From NCBI GenBank assembly GCA_902478985.1, contig CABSNH010000008.1:1-25407 (forward strand): a stretch of 25,407 nucleotides of DNA, read 5' to 3'. The DNA comes from an uncultured Collinsella sp. (GTDB lineage: Bacteria; Actinomycetota; Coriobacteriia; Coriobacteriales; Coriobacteriaceae). The translations under genes were made by a program, and so were the position numbers. This document shows positions 5,567 through 14,215 of this stretch, piece by piece. Each line of letters starts with the position of its first letter. Position 1 is the first letter of the stretch. Below the pieces are notes generated by a model that saw only the letters and a program-made list of their open reading frames with translations, was not told the origin of the DNA and did no database searches.

Positions 5567-7927
5567 CTATACGCGACGCTTGAGCTGAGCCCCACCCTCG
5601 CCAGGCATCAAACGGCGTGCGTCATAGACCGAGTCGACGCTGCTAATGGATGCCAGTAGCGGATCCAGGCCGCTCGCATCCGAAATTTCGACCATAAAGC
5701 GCAGGGTTGCAATACCCTCGCGGTTAGTCGAGGTGGCGGCGGAAAGAATATTGCCGCCTGCATCGCCAATGGCGATGGTGACGTCCTTGAGCAGGCCCAT
5801 GCGGTCCAGGCACTCGACCACAATCTCGACCTGGAAAAGCGTATCGGCAGCACCATCCCACTCTACGTCAATCATGCGCTCGGGATGTTCCATAAGGCCC
5901 TTGACGTTGGGGCAGTTGGCGCGATGCACCGAAACGCCACGACCGCGCGTGATGAAGCCAACGATGTCGTCGCCCGTCACGGGGTTACAGCAATGAGCCA
6001 GACGGACCAGCAGGCCGCTGTTGCTCTCGCCCTTGACGATAATGCCGTTACTGGCGCTCTTACCGCGCTTTTGCGGCTTGCGGTTGGATCCGCGGGCAGG
6101 CTGCTTTACGACCTCGGCGATAGCCTCGGCCTTGGTGAGCTGTTCCTCGGGCTTGGGGTCCAAGATTTGCTCGACCTTATTGCCCACAGCGCGCGGGGCG
6201 ACCTTGCCCGCGCCAACGGCTGCAAACAGGTCCTCGAGCTGCTTGAAGTTAAACTGCTCCGCCACGGCGTTGAGCGCACGCGTGGATCGTGGCGTAGAGA
6301 TGCCATACCCGCGCTTACGCAGGTCCTTGGCCAGTATATCGCGGCCGGCGGCAGCGTCGTCGTCCTTGGTCGCGGCGGCGAAATAACGGCGAATCTTTGA
6401 CTTGGCCGAAGGTGTCTTGACGATCTTGAGCCAATCGCGCGACGGCTTAGAGCTCTTGTTAGTCAGAATCTCGACACGGTCACCCGTCTTGATCTCGTGC
6501 GTGAGCGGCGCCACCGCACCGTTGATCTTGGCGCCGACACAGTGGTTACCGACCTCGGTATGAACGGCGTAGGCAAAGTCGAGCGGTGTAGAGCCGGCAC
6601 GAAGCGCCATGACCTCGCCCTTGGGCGTAAAGACAAAAATTTCCTGGTCGAACAAGTCGACCTTCAGCGAATGCAGGTATTCCTTGGCATCGGTGATCTC
6701 GTCAGACGCCGCCCAGTCGAGTGAGTGCTTGAGCCAGTTGATCTGGTCGTCCAGACGCTGCGCATCGTTAGTCTTGGAGGCAGACGATCCGCCCGACTTC
6801 TTATACAACCAGTGGGCAGCGATGCCGTACTCGGCCTGCTCGTGCATTTCGTAGGTTCGAATCTGAATCTCGAGCGGACGGGCCGTGGGGCCGATAACCG
6901 TCGTGTGAAGCGATTGGTAGTTATTGACCTTGGGCATGGCGATATAGTCTTTAAAACGACCGGGCATGGGATGCCACAGGGTATGCACGGCACCAAGCGT
7001 GGAATAGCAATCGCGCACCGAATGAGTGATGACGCGCAGCGCCACCAGGTCGTAAATCTCGGAGAACTCCTTGCCCTTGCGCTTCATCTTTTGATAGATG
7101 GACCAATAGTGCTTGGAACGACCGTTGATCTGGAAGCCCTCAAGACCAATGCGATTGAGCTCATCGGTGAGCGTCTTGATGGTCTCGGCCAGATAACGCT
7201 CGCGAACCTCGCGCGACTCGGATACCATGCGCGAGATGCGCTGGTAGGCATCGGGCTCCAAGTAGAAAAAGGACAGGTCCTCGAGCTCCCACTTGATTGA
7301 ACTCATGCCCAGGCGGTCGGCCAAAGGCGCGTACACGTCCATGGTCTCGCGTGCCTTAAACAGGCGGCGGTCCTCGCGCAGAGCGGCAAGTGTGCGCATG
7401 TTATGCAGGCGGTCGGCGAGCTTGACGATGATGACGCGGATGTCCTTGGACATGGCGAGGAACATCTTGCGCAGCGTAAGCGCCTGCTTCTCGTCCATGC
7501 TGTCGACTTCAATGTTGGTGAGCTTGGTCACGCCGTCGACGAGCCCCGCCACGGTTTCGCCAAACAGACCCGAAACATCGGCAAGCGAGGTCTCGGTGTC
7601 CTCGACGGTATCGTGCAGCAACGCGGCGCACACCACATCGCAGTCCATCTTGAGGTCAGCCAGAATGATAGCTACCTCGACGGGATGGTTAATGTACATC
7701 TCACCCGAGCGCCGCTTTTGGTTGCAGTGCTTCTCGGCAGCAAAGCAGTAGGCCTGCTCCACCTTGGAGAAGTCGTCCTCGTTCATATATTTGAGGCACA
7801 GACGCTCCAGCTTGTCGTAGCTGTCCGCCATAATCTCGGGCGGCAGCTCATCGGCATGCTTATAGTGCTCCATCTCCGAAAACGGCTGGAGGGTGGAATC
7901 ATGGGCGGTACGGGCTGCGGCGTCCAT
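5567..7927 (-). CDS. rel: Bifunctional (p)ppGpp synthetase/hydrolase, RelA/SpoT family
   Basis: This long RSH protein (786 aa) makes and degrades the alarmone (p)ppGpp and controls the stringent response at the ribosome. Domains in order: HD hydrolase (about 50-200, with INHPVEVA and LLHDTVEDT, so hydrolysis is probably intact); synthetase (about 230-380, with GRFKDYIAMPK and NYQSLHTT); TGS (about 415-475, FVFTPKGEVMALRAGSTPLDFAYAVH); a conserved-cysteine region near 645 (LAHCCNPVTGDDIVGF); and a C-terminal ACT domain (about 705-780). All are at normal length. It starts 15 nt after the RecJ-helicase gene and is probably co-transcribed with it. As the only RSH seen here, it is likely the cell's main bifunctional enzyme. 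Confidence 0.96.
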   Translation of the reverse strand: MDAAARTAHDSTLQPFSEMEHYKHADELPPEIMADSYDKLERLCLKYMNEDDFSKVEQAYCFAAEKHCNQKRRSGEMYINHPVEVAIILADLKMDCDVVCAALLHDTVEDTETSLADVSGLFGETVAGLVDGVTKLTNIEVDSMDEKQALTLRKMFLAMSKDIRVIIVKLADRLHNMRTLAALREDRRLFKARETMDVYAPLADRLGMSSIKWELEDLSFFYLEPDAYQRISRMVSESREVRERYLAETIKTLTDELNRIGLEGFQINGRSKHYWSIYQKMKRKGKEFSEIYDLVALRVITHSVRDCYSTLGAVHTLWHPMPGRFKDYIAMPKVNNYQSLHTTVIGPTARPLEIQIRTYEMHEQAEYGIAAHWLYKKSGGSSASKTNDAQRLDDQINWLKHSLDWAASDEITDAKEYLHSLKVDLFDQEIFVFTPKGEVMALRAGSTPLDFAYAVHTEVGNHCVGAKINGAVAPLTHEIKTGDRVEILTNKSSKPSRDWLKIVKTPSAKSKIRRYFAAATKDDDAAAGRDILAKDLRKRGYGISTPRSTRALNAVAEQFNFKQLEDLFAAVGAGKVAPRAVGNKVEQILDPKPEEQLTKAEAIAEVVKQPARGSNRKPQKRGKSASNGIIVKGESNSGLLVRLAHCCNPVTGDDIVGFITRGRGVSVHRANCPNVKGLMEHPERMIDVEWDGAADTLFQVEIVVECLDRMGLLKDVTIAIGDAGGNILSAATSTNREGIATLRFMVEISDASGLDPLLASISSVDSVYDARRLMPGEGGAQLKRRV

Positions 7928-7942
7928 CGAGGTCCCCTTCCC

Positions 7943-10900
7943 CTAGGCCCGCGGTACGATCGGGCGGTTAACTTTGGCTAGCATATCAGAAGCGCACGAA
8001 TCGAGTGCCCAGCTCCGAAAAGCCGTGAACTCCATGCGCGAGCGCAAGCCCTCCAAATAGCGAATTGACCTGCTTAATTGCACGCGACCGGGGTTTTCCG
8101 CCATCGCGATGCGACGCGTATCGTCAAACCCCGAAACGCGGCAGAAACCGAGTTCTTCGAAGATTCCCAGGCCGCTTTCCACTGAGCGCTCGTCGACCGG
8201 CGTGCGGGCATCGATGGCAAGACACATCTGCGCAATGTCGATATCGCTCGCGCAGAATGAATCGTCCCCCGTCTTGCCACGGTTGGAGCGCCACATGGTC
8301 TGCAGCGCTCGATAGAGCGTGACAAGCTCATCGCGCTCGGGCGCGTAACAATCGAGCAGGCGCTCATTAATACGAGCGTCACGCGACGAATAGAGCAGGT
8401 GAATCACGGCGGGCTGTCCATCGCGGCCGGCACGACCACTCATCTGGTTAAACTCAATCGCACCAAACGGCATGTGGTAGAGCACGACATGACGGATATC
8501 GGGCAGGTTGACGCCTTCACCGAAGGCCGAAGTTGAAACGATGCAGCTGAGACTTCCGTCCCTAAAGGCTTCCTCGACACGGCGGCGATCGGAGCGCGCA
8601 AGCCCGGCGTTATAGAACGCAATATGGGTCGCGCAGTCGGGCACGCGTTTGCGCAACGTCTTGGCAAGCGCCACGGACTGGTCGCGCGAGTTCACGTAGA
8701 TAACGGTCTTCTCCCCCGTCGCCACGATTGACACCAGGCGATTTTCGCGGCTCGCAAGGTCACGGTCGTCCTCGAGTTGCAGGTTCTCGCGAACGGTCTC
8801 GTCGACCACCGTCCTGGTAATCGGCAATACACGAGCAAGCTCCGCCACGACCGGGGCCGTCGCGGTAGCCGTTGCCGCCATGACAACGGGGTCGCCCAGG
8901 GCTTTGAGAATATCGGGCATGTCGAGGTAGGCGCTCCGGTCGCCGCCTTTGGCAAGACCGGCATGGTGTGCCTCATCGATAACGACAAAGCCAATACGTC
9001 CAGAACGTGCAAAGCGATCGCGATGGATAGACAGAAACTCCGGCGTCGTGAGAACGATGCCGGTGCGGCCCGAAGCCAGGCCGGCAAACACGTCATCGCG
9101 CGCCGCCTCCACGGTCTCGCCGGTCAGCACGCCAACGCCAATGCCGAGCGCGGCCATCGTCGAGGAAAGGTGATAGGCCTGGTCGGCAACGAGTGCGCGC
9201 AGCGGATAGACAAAGATACTCGCACGCCCGCGAAGAACCGCCTCGCGTGCGGCATGTACATGAAAGATGAGCGACTTGCCGCGACCCGTTCCCATAACGG
9301 CCAAAACGCTCTGGTGGTCGGCCAGGGCGTCAAGCGCCTCGACCTGTGCGCGGTGCGGCTGGTTCGATCCGATAAAGCTGTGAATGAGCGAGCGCGTGAG
9401 CTCGGTATAGGAAAGCTGAGCAAGCGTTTCGCGTTTACGCGACTCCAGGCGCAGGCCAGAATCCGCCGGTTGTACGCCGCGGCGAAGCTCACATGCCGGA
9501 TCGTCGATATTGGGCGCCGTGGCATCGCGCACCAAGACATCTTTGATCATGAGTTTGGGCTTCACGCGCCCCTGCCAATGCTCGGCAACGGCCTCGAACA
9601 CCAAGTCGACGGCGCTGTCGCAATTGATAAACCTGTCGATCTGCGGTACGCGAAACATGATTGCCGGCACGCTCGCGGCTCCATCCGTCGCCACGAAGCG
9701 CATGTGCTCGCCAGTCTTACCCACCACGGCGCGATCACACATCGTCACGCCCTCGGCAGCCAGCAGCGGCACCTTATTACCCTGGCCAAACGGCTCAAGG
9801 CGGGAAATCTGCTCGATGGTCTCGATATTCAATTCGGAAAGGTCGACCGTGGCGGCAACCTCGTCGGTGTCCTCAAAGTCCTCGGCGGGAAGCTCGGACA
9901 ACACGGCGGAAAGACGTCGACGAAACTCATCGAGCTTAGATGCCTCGATGGTCACGCCCACCGCACCGGCATGCCCGCCGCGGCGAATCAGCAGGTCGGA
10001 GCAGCGCTCGACGGCTTCGAACAGGTTAACCTTGCCTACCGAGCGGCCCGAGCCACGTGCTATACCGTCCTCGATAGAGAAAAGCAGCGCCGGCACGTGA
10101 TATCGGTTGGTAAGGCGGCTCGCCACGATGCCCTTAACGCCCTCGTGCCAACCTTCGCCGCCCACGACGATTGCGCGCCCGCCGTCATAAGTCTCCTCGA
10201 CCTTTGCCATGGCATCGCGCGTGAGCTCCGCCTCGATCTCGCGACGCTGTCGGTTGATCTCCTCGAGCTCGGCCGCCAGCGCGCTTGCCTCGATAGGATC
10301 GCGGGCAAGCAGCAAGTCGAGCGCCAGCTTGGGATCGGCCATGCGGCCGGCGGCGTTTAAGCGGGGAATGAGCGAGAACGATAGGCCGTCGGCCGTAATA
10401 GTAGAAAGGTCGGCCTTGGCAAGTGCGGCAAGCGCGATATAGCCGGGACGGGCCGTCACACGCATCTGTTGGATGCCCTCGGCGACCAGTGCGCGATTCT
10501 CGGGCGTGAGCGGCATCATGTCGGACACGGTACCCAGTGCCGCGACCTCTATCAGCGAGCGCCAATACGATGGCTTGCCCAAACGCTCGCCCAGGACCTG
10601 CACCAGCTTGAGCGCCACGCCGGCACCGGCAAGTTCACGCGAAGGACTCTCATCCTCGAGCTTAGGGTCGGTCAGGGGCACGCCCTGCGGCACCTGGTCG
10701 GACGGCTCATGGTGGTCCGTAACCACCAGATCGATTCCCAGGCTCTCCAGATAGGAGACCTCCTCCTTGGCCGCGATACCGTTATCGACGGTCACGATCA
10801 GATTGGGTTGGGCAAGCTCGTTAACGCGGTGGAGCGCCGCGCGCGAAAGGCCATAACCCTCGTCAAAGCGGTGCGGAATAAACGGTGTGACATTGGCGCC

Positions 10901-11230
10901 AAACGTTCGCAGTGCCTCGGTCAACAGACAAGTCGACGTAATGCCGTCGACGTCAAAATCGCCGAAGACCGCAATGTGCTCGTGGTTGCGAATAGCACGC
11001 TCGACGCGGTCGGCAACGACCGACATGCCCGGGATAATGAGTGGGTCGGCCCAGTCGCGATCGAGCGAAGGCGTCAAAAATAGCTGTCCTTCCTCAATCG
11101 AGGCAATACCGTGCGCAACCATAATACGCGCCACCAGCCCGGGTATGCCCAGACCAGCCGAAAGCTCCTTTTCGAGCTCGGGATTTTGCTGAGCGACCGC
11201 CCAGCGATGTGTCGTCTTAAGCGATGACAT
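7943..11230 (-). CDS. recJ: RecJ exonuclease fused to a RecQ-like DEAH helicase
   Basis: The 1095-residue protein has two enzymes. Residues 1-565 are RecJ, a 5'-3' single-strand exonuclease of recombinational repair: DFDVDG (91-96), DNG (149-151), DHH (172-174), GGHAGAVG (418-425) and an OB-like domain to about 565. Residues about 600-960 form a superfamily 2 helicase: Walker A MGTGRGKS (646-653), DEAH (752-755), ATATAT (786-791), STSAFGEGVNLPDIR (899-913) and SGRAGRDG (931-938), nearest to RecQ. The tail to 1095 lacks the four-cysteine zinc module of RecQ. There is no stop or frameshift at the joint (about 570-600). I chose the ATG at 11230, with GGGGGTGG before it; an in-frame GTG at 11275 has no ribosome binding site. 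Length is about twice a normal RecJ. Confidence 0.93.
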   Translation of the reverse strand: MSSLKTTHRWAVAQQNPELEKELSAGLGIPGLVARIMVAHGIASIEEGQLFLTPSLDRDWADPLIIPGMSVVADRVERAIRNHEHIAVFGDFDVDGITSTCLLTEALRTFGANVTPFIPHRFDEGYGLSRAALHRVNELAQPNLIVTVDNGIAAKEEVSYLESLGIDLVVTDHHEPSDQVPQGVPLTDPKLEDESPSRELAGAGVALKLVQVLGERLGKPSYWRSLIEVAALGTVSDMMPLTPENRALVAEGIQQMRVTARPGYIALAALAKADLSTITADGLSFSLIPRLNAAGRMADPKLALDLLLARDPIEASALAAELEEINRQRREIEAELTRDAMAKVEETYDGGRAIVVGGEGWHEGVKGIVASRLTNRYHVPALLFSIEDGIARGSGRSVGKVNLFEAVERCSDLLIRRGGHAGAVGVTIEASKLDEFRRRLSAVLSELPAEDFEDTDEVAATVDLSELNIETIEQISRLEPFGQGNKVPLLAAEGVTMCDRAVVGKTGEHMRFVATDGAASVPAIMFRVPQIDRFINCDSAVDLVFEAVAEHWQGRVKPKLMIKDVLVRDATAPNIDDPACELRRGVQPADSGLRLESRKRETLAQLSYTELTRSLIHSFIGSNQPHRAQVEALDALADHQSVLAVMGTGRGKSLIFHVHAAREAVLRGRASIFVYPLRALVADQAYHLSSTMAALGIGVGVLTGETVEAARDDVFAGLASGRTGIVLTTPEFLSIHRDRFARSGRIGFVVIDEAHHAGLAKGGDRSAYLDMPDILKALGDPVVMAATATATAPVVAELARVLPITRTVVDETVRENLQLEDDRDLASRENRLVSIVATGEKTVIYVNSRDQSVALAKTLRKRVPDCATHIAFYNAGLARSDRRRVEEAFRDGSLSCIVSTSAFGEGVNLPDIRHVVLYHMPFGAIEFNQMSGRAGRDGQPAVIHLLYSSRDARINERLLDCYAPERDELVTLYRALQTMWRSNRGKTGDDSFCASDIDIAQMCLAIDARTPVDERSVESGLGIFEELGFCRVSGFDDTRRIAMAENPGRVQLSRSIRYLEGLRSRMEFTAFRSWALDSCASDMLAKVNRPIVPRA

Positions 11231-11338
11231 AGGCGCCCACCCCCGATAGGGGCAGGTCGCCGCGATACCTCTCACGGTTCATAGCGATGAGTCCTCTGTG
11301 TATGCCCGCTTCGGCAGGCAGATCTGTTGAACGGATTT

Positions 11339-11344
11339 ATTATA
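11339..11344 (-). promoter_or_regulatory. -10 box of the recJ-rel transcript
   Basis: A perfect TATAAT lies on the minus strand about 110 nt before the recJ start, with no clear -35. The leader contains a UUCG-capped hairpin (GCCCGC-TTCG-GCAGGC, about 11304-11319). The gap 11231-11504 is a divergent promoter region shared with the plus-strand transporter, and I see no gene in it. Confidence 0.45.
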
Positions 11345-11504
11345 CCGTGCGGCACGGACGCAGAGCCTCGCGGCACGCCCTGGTTTCGGTAAACGAGGCC
11401 GGTAATACCCTCGAAATAATCGAGCGTTTCTGACGCACGGACGCATGCGAGCGTCTAGCATATCCATTCAAACGAGTTCGCGGATAAAGGGAGTCACGGG
11501 GCAT

Positions 11505-12503
11505 ATGAAGCAATGGGTTGGACTGGGAAAGTTCCTCGCGGGGCACATGCAGGTCATCGTTCCGATTTGCGTAACGCTCGGCGTGCTCTTTCCCCAGCAG
11601 ATCGGCGTACTCAAGCCCATCGTTCCCGCCCTCTTCGCCTTTATGACGTTCCAAGGTGCGCTCAGCAACACCTTCCACCAGGTCGCTGAGGTGTTCCGCC
11701 GTCCCCTGCACCTGATTTTGGCGCTGCTCGTCTCGGCGGTGCTTATTCCCATAGCAGCCTATGCCATGGGATCGCTGTTCTTTGGCTCCAATCCCAACCT
11801 TGTCTGCGGCATCGCGCTCGAGTACAGCGTACCCGTGGCGGTCACTGCCTTTATGTGGATTAGCATGTTCGGCGGCAACGGCCCGCTCGCGCTCACCATC
11901 ATCCTGACGTCCTCGGTTATCTCGCCTGTGACGATTCCGCTCACGCTGAAGCTCTTGCTGAGTGCCACCGTCTCGATCGATGTGCTGAGCATGATGCAGG
12001 ACATGGCCTTTATGATCGCCATCCCCGCCGTGCTCGGCATCGTGATCAACGAGGTCACACGTGGATGGGGACACGAGAAGCTCTCCCCCGCGCTCTCGCC
12101 CGTCTGCAAGTTCATGATGATGGGCGTTATCGCCTCCAACTCCACCGCCATGAGCGAGTACGTCCTGCACATGAACGCCATACGTCTGGAAGTCGCCCTC
12201 TTTATTTTGACCTTCGCCATCAGCGGCTTTGTCGTCGGTTTTCTGGTCGCCCGTGCGCTGCATCTGCCATATAGCGAGACGACTACCATGTGCTTTACCT
12301 GCGGCATGCGTAACATCTCTTCGGGCGCCGTCATCGCCACACAGTACTTTCCAGGCGAAGTCGTGTTTCCCGTCATGTGCGGAACGCTGTTTCAGCAGAT
12401 ACTCGCCTCGTTTATCGGGCATCTCTTTGAGCGTCTGACCGGCGAGGAGCGCGCCGCTCAGCGCAAGCGTGTCGAGGCCGGCCGCGACGCCATGGCGCGC
12501 TAG
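11505..12503 (+). CDS. BASS-family transporter (bile acid:Na+ symporter superfamily)
   Basis: A 332-residue integral membrane protein with about nine or ten hydrophobic segments spread over the whole length. LVCGIALEYSVPVAVTAFMW, a helix rich in small residues after it, and the late CFTCGMRNISSGAVIAT segment match the sodium-coupled BASS fold, with its repeated halves and substrate-facing crossover helices. Members move bile acids, pantoate, pyruvate or other organic anions, and sequence alone does not tell which. The ATG at 11505 is used because the hydrophobic domain starts right after it and GGGAG lies 11 nt upstream. An earlier ATG (11445) would add 20 polar residues without a ribosome binding site. 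It is transcribed away from recJ and converges on the GalT-like gene with a 30-nt gap and no clear terminator. Confidence 0.85.
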   Translation: MKQWVGLGKFLAGHMQVIVPICVTLGVLFPQQIGVLKPIVPALFAFMTFQGALSNTFHQVAEVFRRPLHLILALLVSAVLIPIAAYAMGSLFFGSNPNLVCGIALEYSVPVAVTAFMWISMFGGNGPLALTIILTSSVISPVTIPLTLKLLLSATVSIDVLSMMQDMAFMIAIPAVLGIVINEVTRGWGHEKLSPALSPVCKFMMMGVIASNSTAMSEYVLHMNAIRLEVALFILTFAISGFVVGFLVARALHLPYSETTTMCFTCGMRNISSGAVIATQYFPGEVVFPVMCGTLFQQILASFIGHLFERLTGEERAAQRKRVEAGRDAMAR

Positions 12504-12533
12504 ACTGTCCGCATTACACGGGTGTTAATCTTG

Positions 12534-13331
12534 CTATACGAGCGTTTCCAGATGCGCACGCAAGCGCTCAGCATCGATATCGAGCGTTGTCTCGGCATTG
12601 ACCTGGGCCAAACGATAGCCGACAAAGTAGGGCGAAACCACCCAACGCGGCAGCGCCTTGGCAATGGTCCGACCGCCCAGGTGATAGAAGAACAAGTTGT
12701 ACGACTCTGCGCGACCACCGTGGTGCTCGTTCAGGATATAGCGCAGAGCCACCTGGATCGCATCGGCGAAGAGATCCGCCTCGGCTTGGTCTCTTGTGTC
12801 ATCGCTGGCGGCGATTCCCTGCGGGGCTGAAACGTTGACCTCAAAGAACCCCATGATCGGTTCGGTTGAGATGTTGACCGCGATTCTCCCCTGTTGCCAG
12901 ACATTGATGCCTTCGAAATTGGCGGAAGTCAACGAAGCATAGCCGTCTTCCTGCTCCAAACCCACAATCTGCATGTGCGGATGAACGAGACTACCGCCCG
13001 AGAGAGGACCCTTGTTCTTGTACATGAGCACGCTTCGATACTGCTGTGAATCGATTATCTGCTGCCAGCAATCCAGGGCAAACCTCATCACATGGTGGAG
13101 TTCATCCGGCTCATAGGTCGCCAGGTCGGCATCGTGATCGGCTGACTCGATCAGCACGGTTTGACGGGTGGCGCGCAGGGTTTTGAACTTATTCTCGAGC
13201 CAGATGCAGTCGCCGTCGCGCCGGATGATATTGGCGAGTCCCTCGGTATCGCAAAAGGGGCACGCGGTGCCAGGGCGCCGGTTATCGTCGGGCTTACCGT
13301 TCGCCTGCTGAACGTCAAATACCAGCGCCAC
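12534..13331 (-). CDS. GalT-like HIT-superfamily protein (DUF4931)
   Basis: The 265-residue protein has TACPFC (Cys24, Cys27), likely zinc ligands, and SLVHPHMQIV (His117, His119), the nucleotidyl-transfer motif of the HIT/galactose-1-phosphate uridylyltransferase fold. It matches what I recall of the DUF4931 family, often labelled GalT-like; its reaction is not established. Typical GalT has HPHGQ, so the Met in HPHMQ marks this subfamily. Start is GTG at 13331, supported by GGAGG 8 nt upstream, which lies inside the end of cutC. The two genes are 3 nt apart and probably translationally coupled. Active-site residues look intact, so it may be a nucleotidyl- or phospho-transferase of sugar or nucleotide metabolism. 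Confidence 0.82.
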   Translation of the reverse strand: MALVFDVQQANGKPDDNRRPGTACPFCDTEGLANIIRRDGDCIWLENKFKTLRATRQTVLIESADHDADLATYEPDELHHVMRFALDCWQQIIDSQQYRSVLMYKNKGPLSGGSLVHPHMQIVGLEQEDGYASLTSANFEGINVWQQGRIAVNISTEPIMGFFEVNVSAPQGIAASDDTRDQAEADLFADAIQVALRYILNEHHGGRAESYNLFFYHLGGRTIAKALPRWVVSPYFVGYRLAQVNAETTLDIDAERLRAHLETLV

Positions 13332-13334
13332 GGG

Positions 13335-14012
13335 TTATACCTCCAGCGGCACGATCTTGGTACCATGGAGCTCGGAGACGCCCAGTGCCGCAGCCACGGT
13401 ATCGCGGTTGGCCGTGGAAATGCCGCCGCCGGGAAGAATGGTCAGGCGATCGCCCGCATACTCGACAAGACGCGACAGGTGCTCCAGGTTGTCCTCGATC
13501 GACGTTCCGGCAGCGCCACCATGTGTCAGGATGCGCGTGATGCCGCAGTCGGCGAGTGTGTCGACGGCATCGAGCTGAGCCTCGAGCGAGAGCTGGTCAA
13601 AGGCCATGTGGAAGGTGATGTCGATGGGCTCACGCTTGCACTCCTCGGTCGCGCAGCCCGCAGCCATCACAAGGGCGCCGAGCGTAAGTTCATCGAGCGC
13701 CCATCCGCCGGCACAAGGCTTGCAGCAGCCAAAGACCAAGCCGTCGGCGCCGGCGCTCACAGCAAGACCCAAGTCCATCTCCATCATGCGCAGCTCGTCC
13801 TGGTTGTAGTGAAAGTCACCGCCACGCGGGCGAATCATGCACATCACTCGCGCATCATGCTCGTGAGCATAGCTGACCGCAGCGCTGATAACGCCGGCCG
13901 AGGGCGTGGTACCACCGACGGCAAGGTTGTCGCACAGCTCGATGCGCCTTGCACCGGCATCAATAGCCGCCGGCACCCGCTCAAAGTTCTCGGCACAAAA
14001 CTCGTACAGCAT
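13335..14012 (-). CDS. cutC: CutC family TIM-barrel protein
   Basis: The 225-residue protein has the CutC features: FCAENFERVPAAIDAGARRI near the N-terminus with the following ELCDNLAVGGTTPS, VMCMIRPRGGDFHYNQDE (about 60-80), and ITFHMAFDQL and ILTHGGAAGT in the second half. CutC was named for copper tolerance in E. coli, but a direct copper role is doubtful in many bacteria; a cytoplasmic TIM-barrel enzyme of unknown substrate is safer. The ATG at 14012 follows GGGGG with 7-nt spacing. A longer frame starting at 14051 lacks a ribosome binding site. It is the first gene of a two-gene operon with the GalT-like protein. Confidence 0.9.
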   Translation of the reverse strand: MLYEFCAENFERVPAAIDAGARRIELCDNLAVGGTTPSAGVISAAVSYAHEHDARVMCMIRPRGGDFHYNQDELRMMEMDLGLAVSAGADGLVFGCCKPCAGGWALDELTLGALVMAAGCATEECKREPIDITFHMAFDQLSLEAQLDAVDTLADCGITRILTHGGAAGTSIEDNLEHLSRLVEYAGDRLTILPGGGISTANRDTVAAALGVSELHGTKIVPLEV

Positions 14013-14078
14013 AGATAGACCCCCAGACGAACTTCTATTTCCACACGGCATTGTCGCACTTTAAATACCAACCCGCAC

Positions 14079-14167
14079 AATGATCCCTTGGGGACGGAGG
14101 AAAACGGATCGCCCAGTGAGTCGATTTGACCCGGCGATCCGTTTTCCTCCGTCCCCAAGGGATCATT
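14079..14167. repeat. Perfect 35-bp inverted repeat with 19-bp loop
   Basis: Bases 14079-14113 are the exact reverse complement of 14133-14167. The arm begins AATGATCCCTTGGGGACGG and ends CGGATCGCC; the loop is 14114-14132. A transcript would fold into an uninterrupted 35-bp RNA duplex. The element lies between the livF terminator and the cutC promoter, separate from both. No transposase or clear target duplication is seen. It looks like a dispersed palindromic repeat unit (REP-like or MITE-like). Confidence 0.92.
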
Positions 14168-14203
14168 TAAAAAGGGGCGCCGACCGGGATAGTCAGCGCC
14201 CCT
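14168..14203 (-). terminator. Terminator of the liv operon
   Basis: AGGGGCGC (14173-14180) pairs with GCGCCCCT (14196-14203), with an inner GAC/GTC extension. The minus strand then reads TTTTTAAA. It lies 13 nt beyond the livF stop codon. Confidence 0.9.
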
Positions 14204-14215
14204 TCGTTGAATGAA

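Noticed and set aside
8777..10360. A 527-codon plus-strand frame inside the recJ region
   Set aside because: Antisense to conserved RecJ and helicase motifs and without a ribosome binding site or domain.
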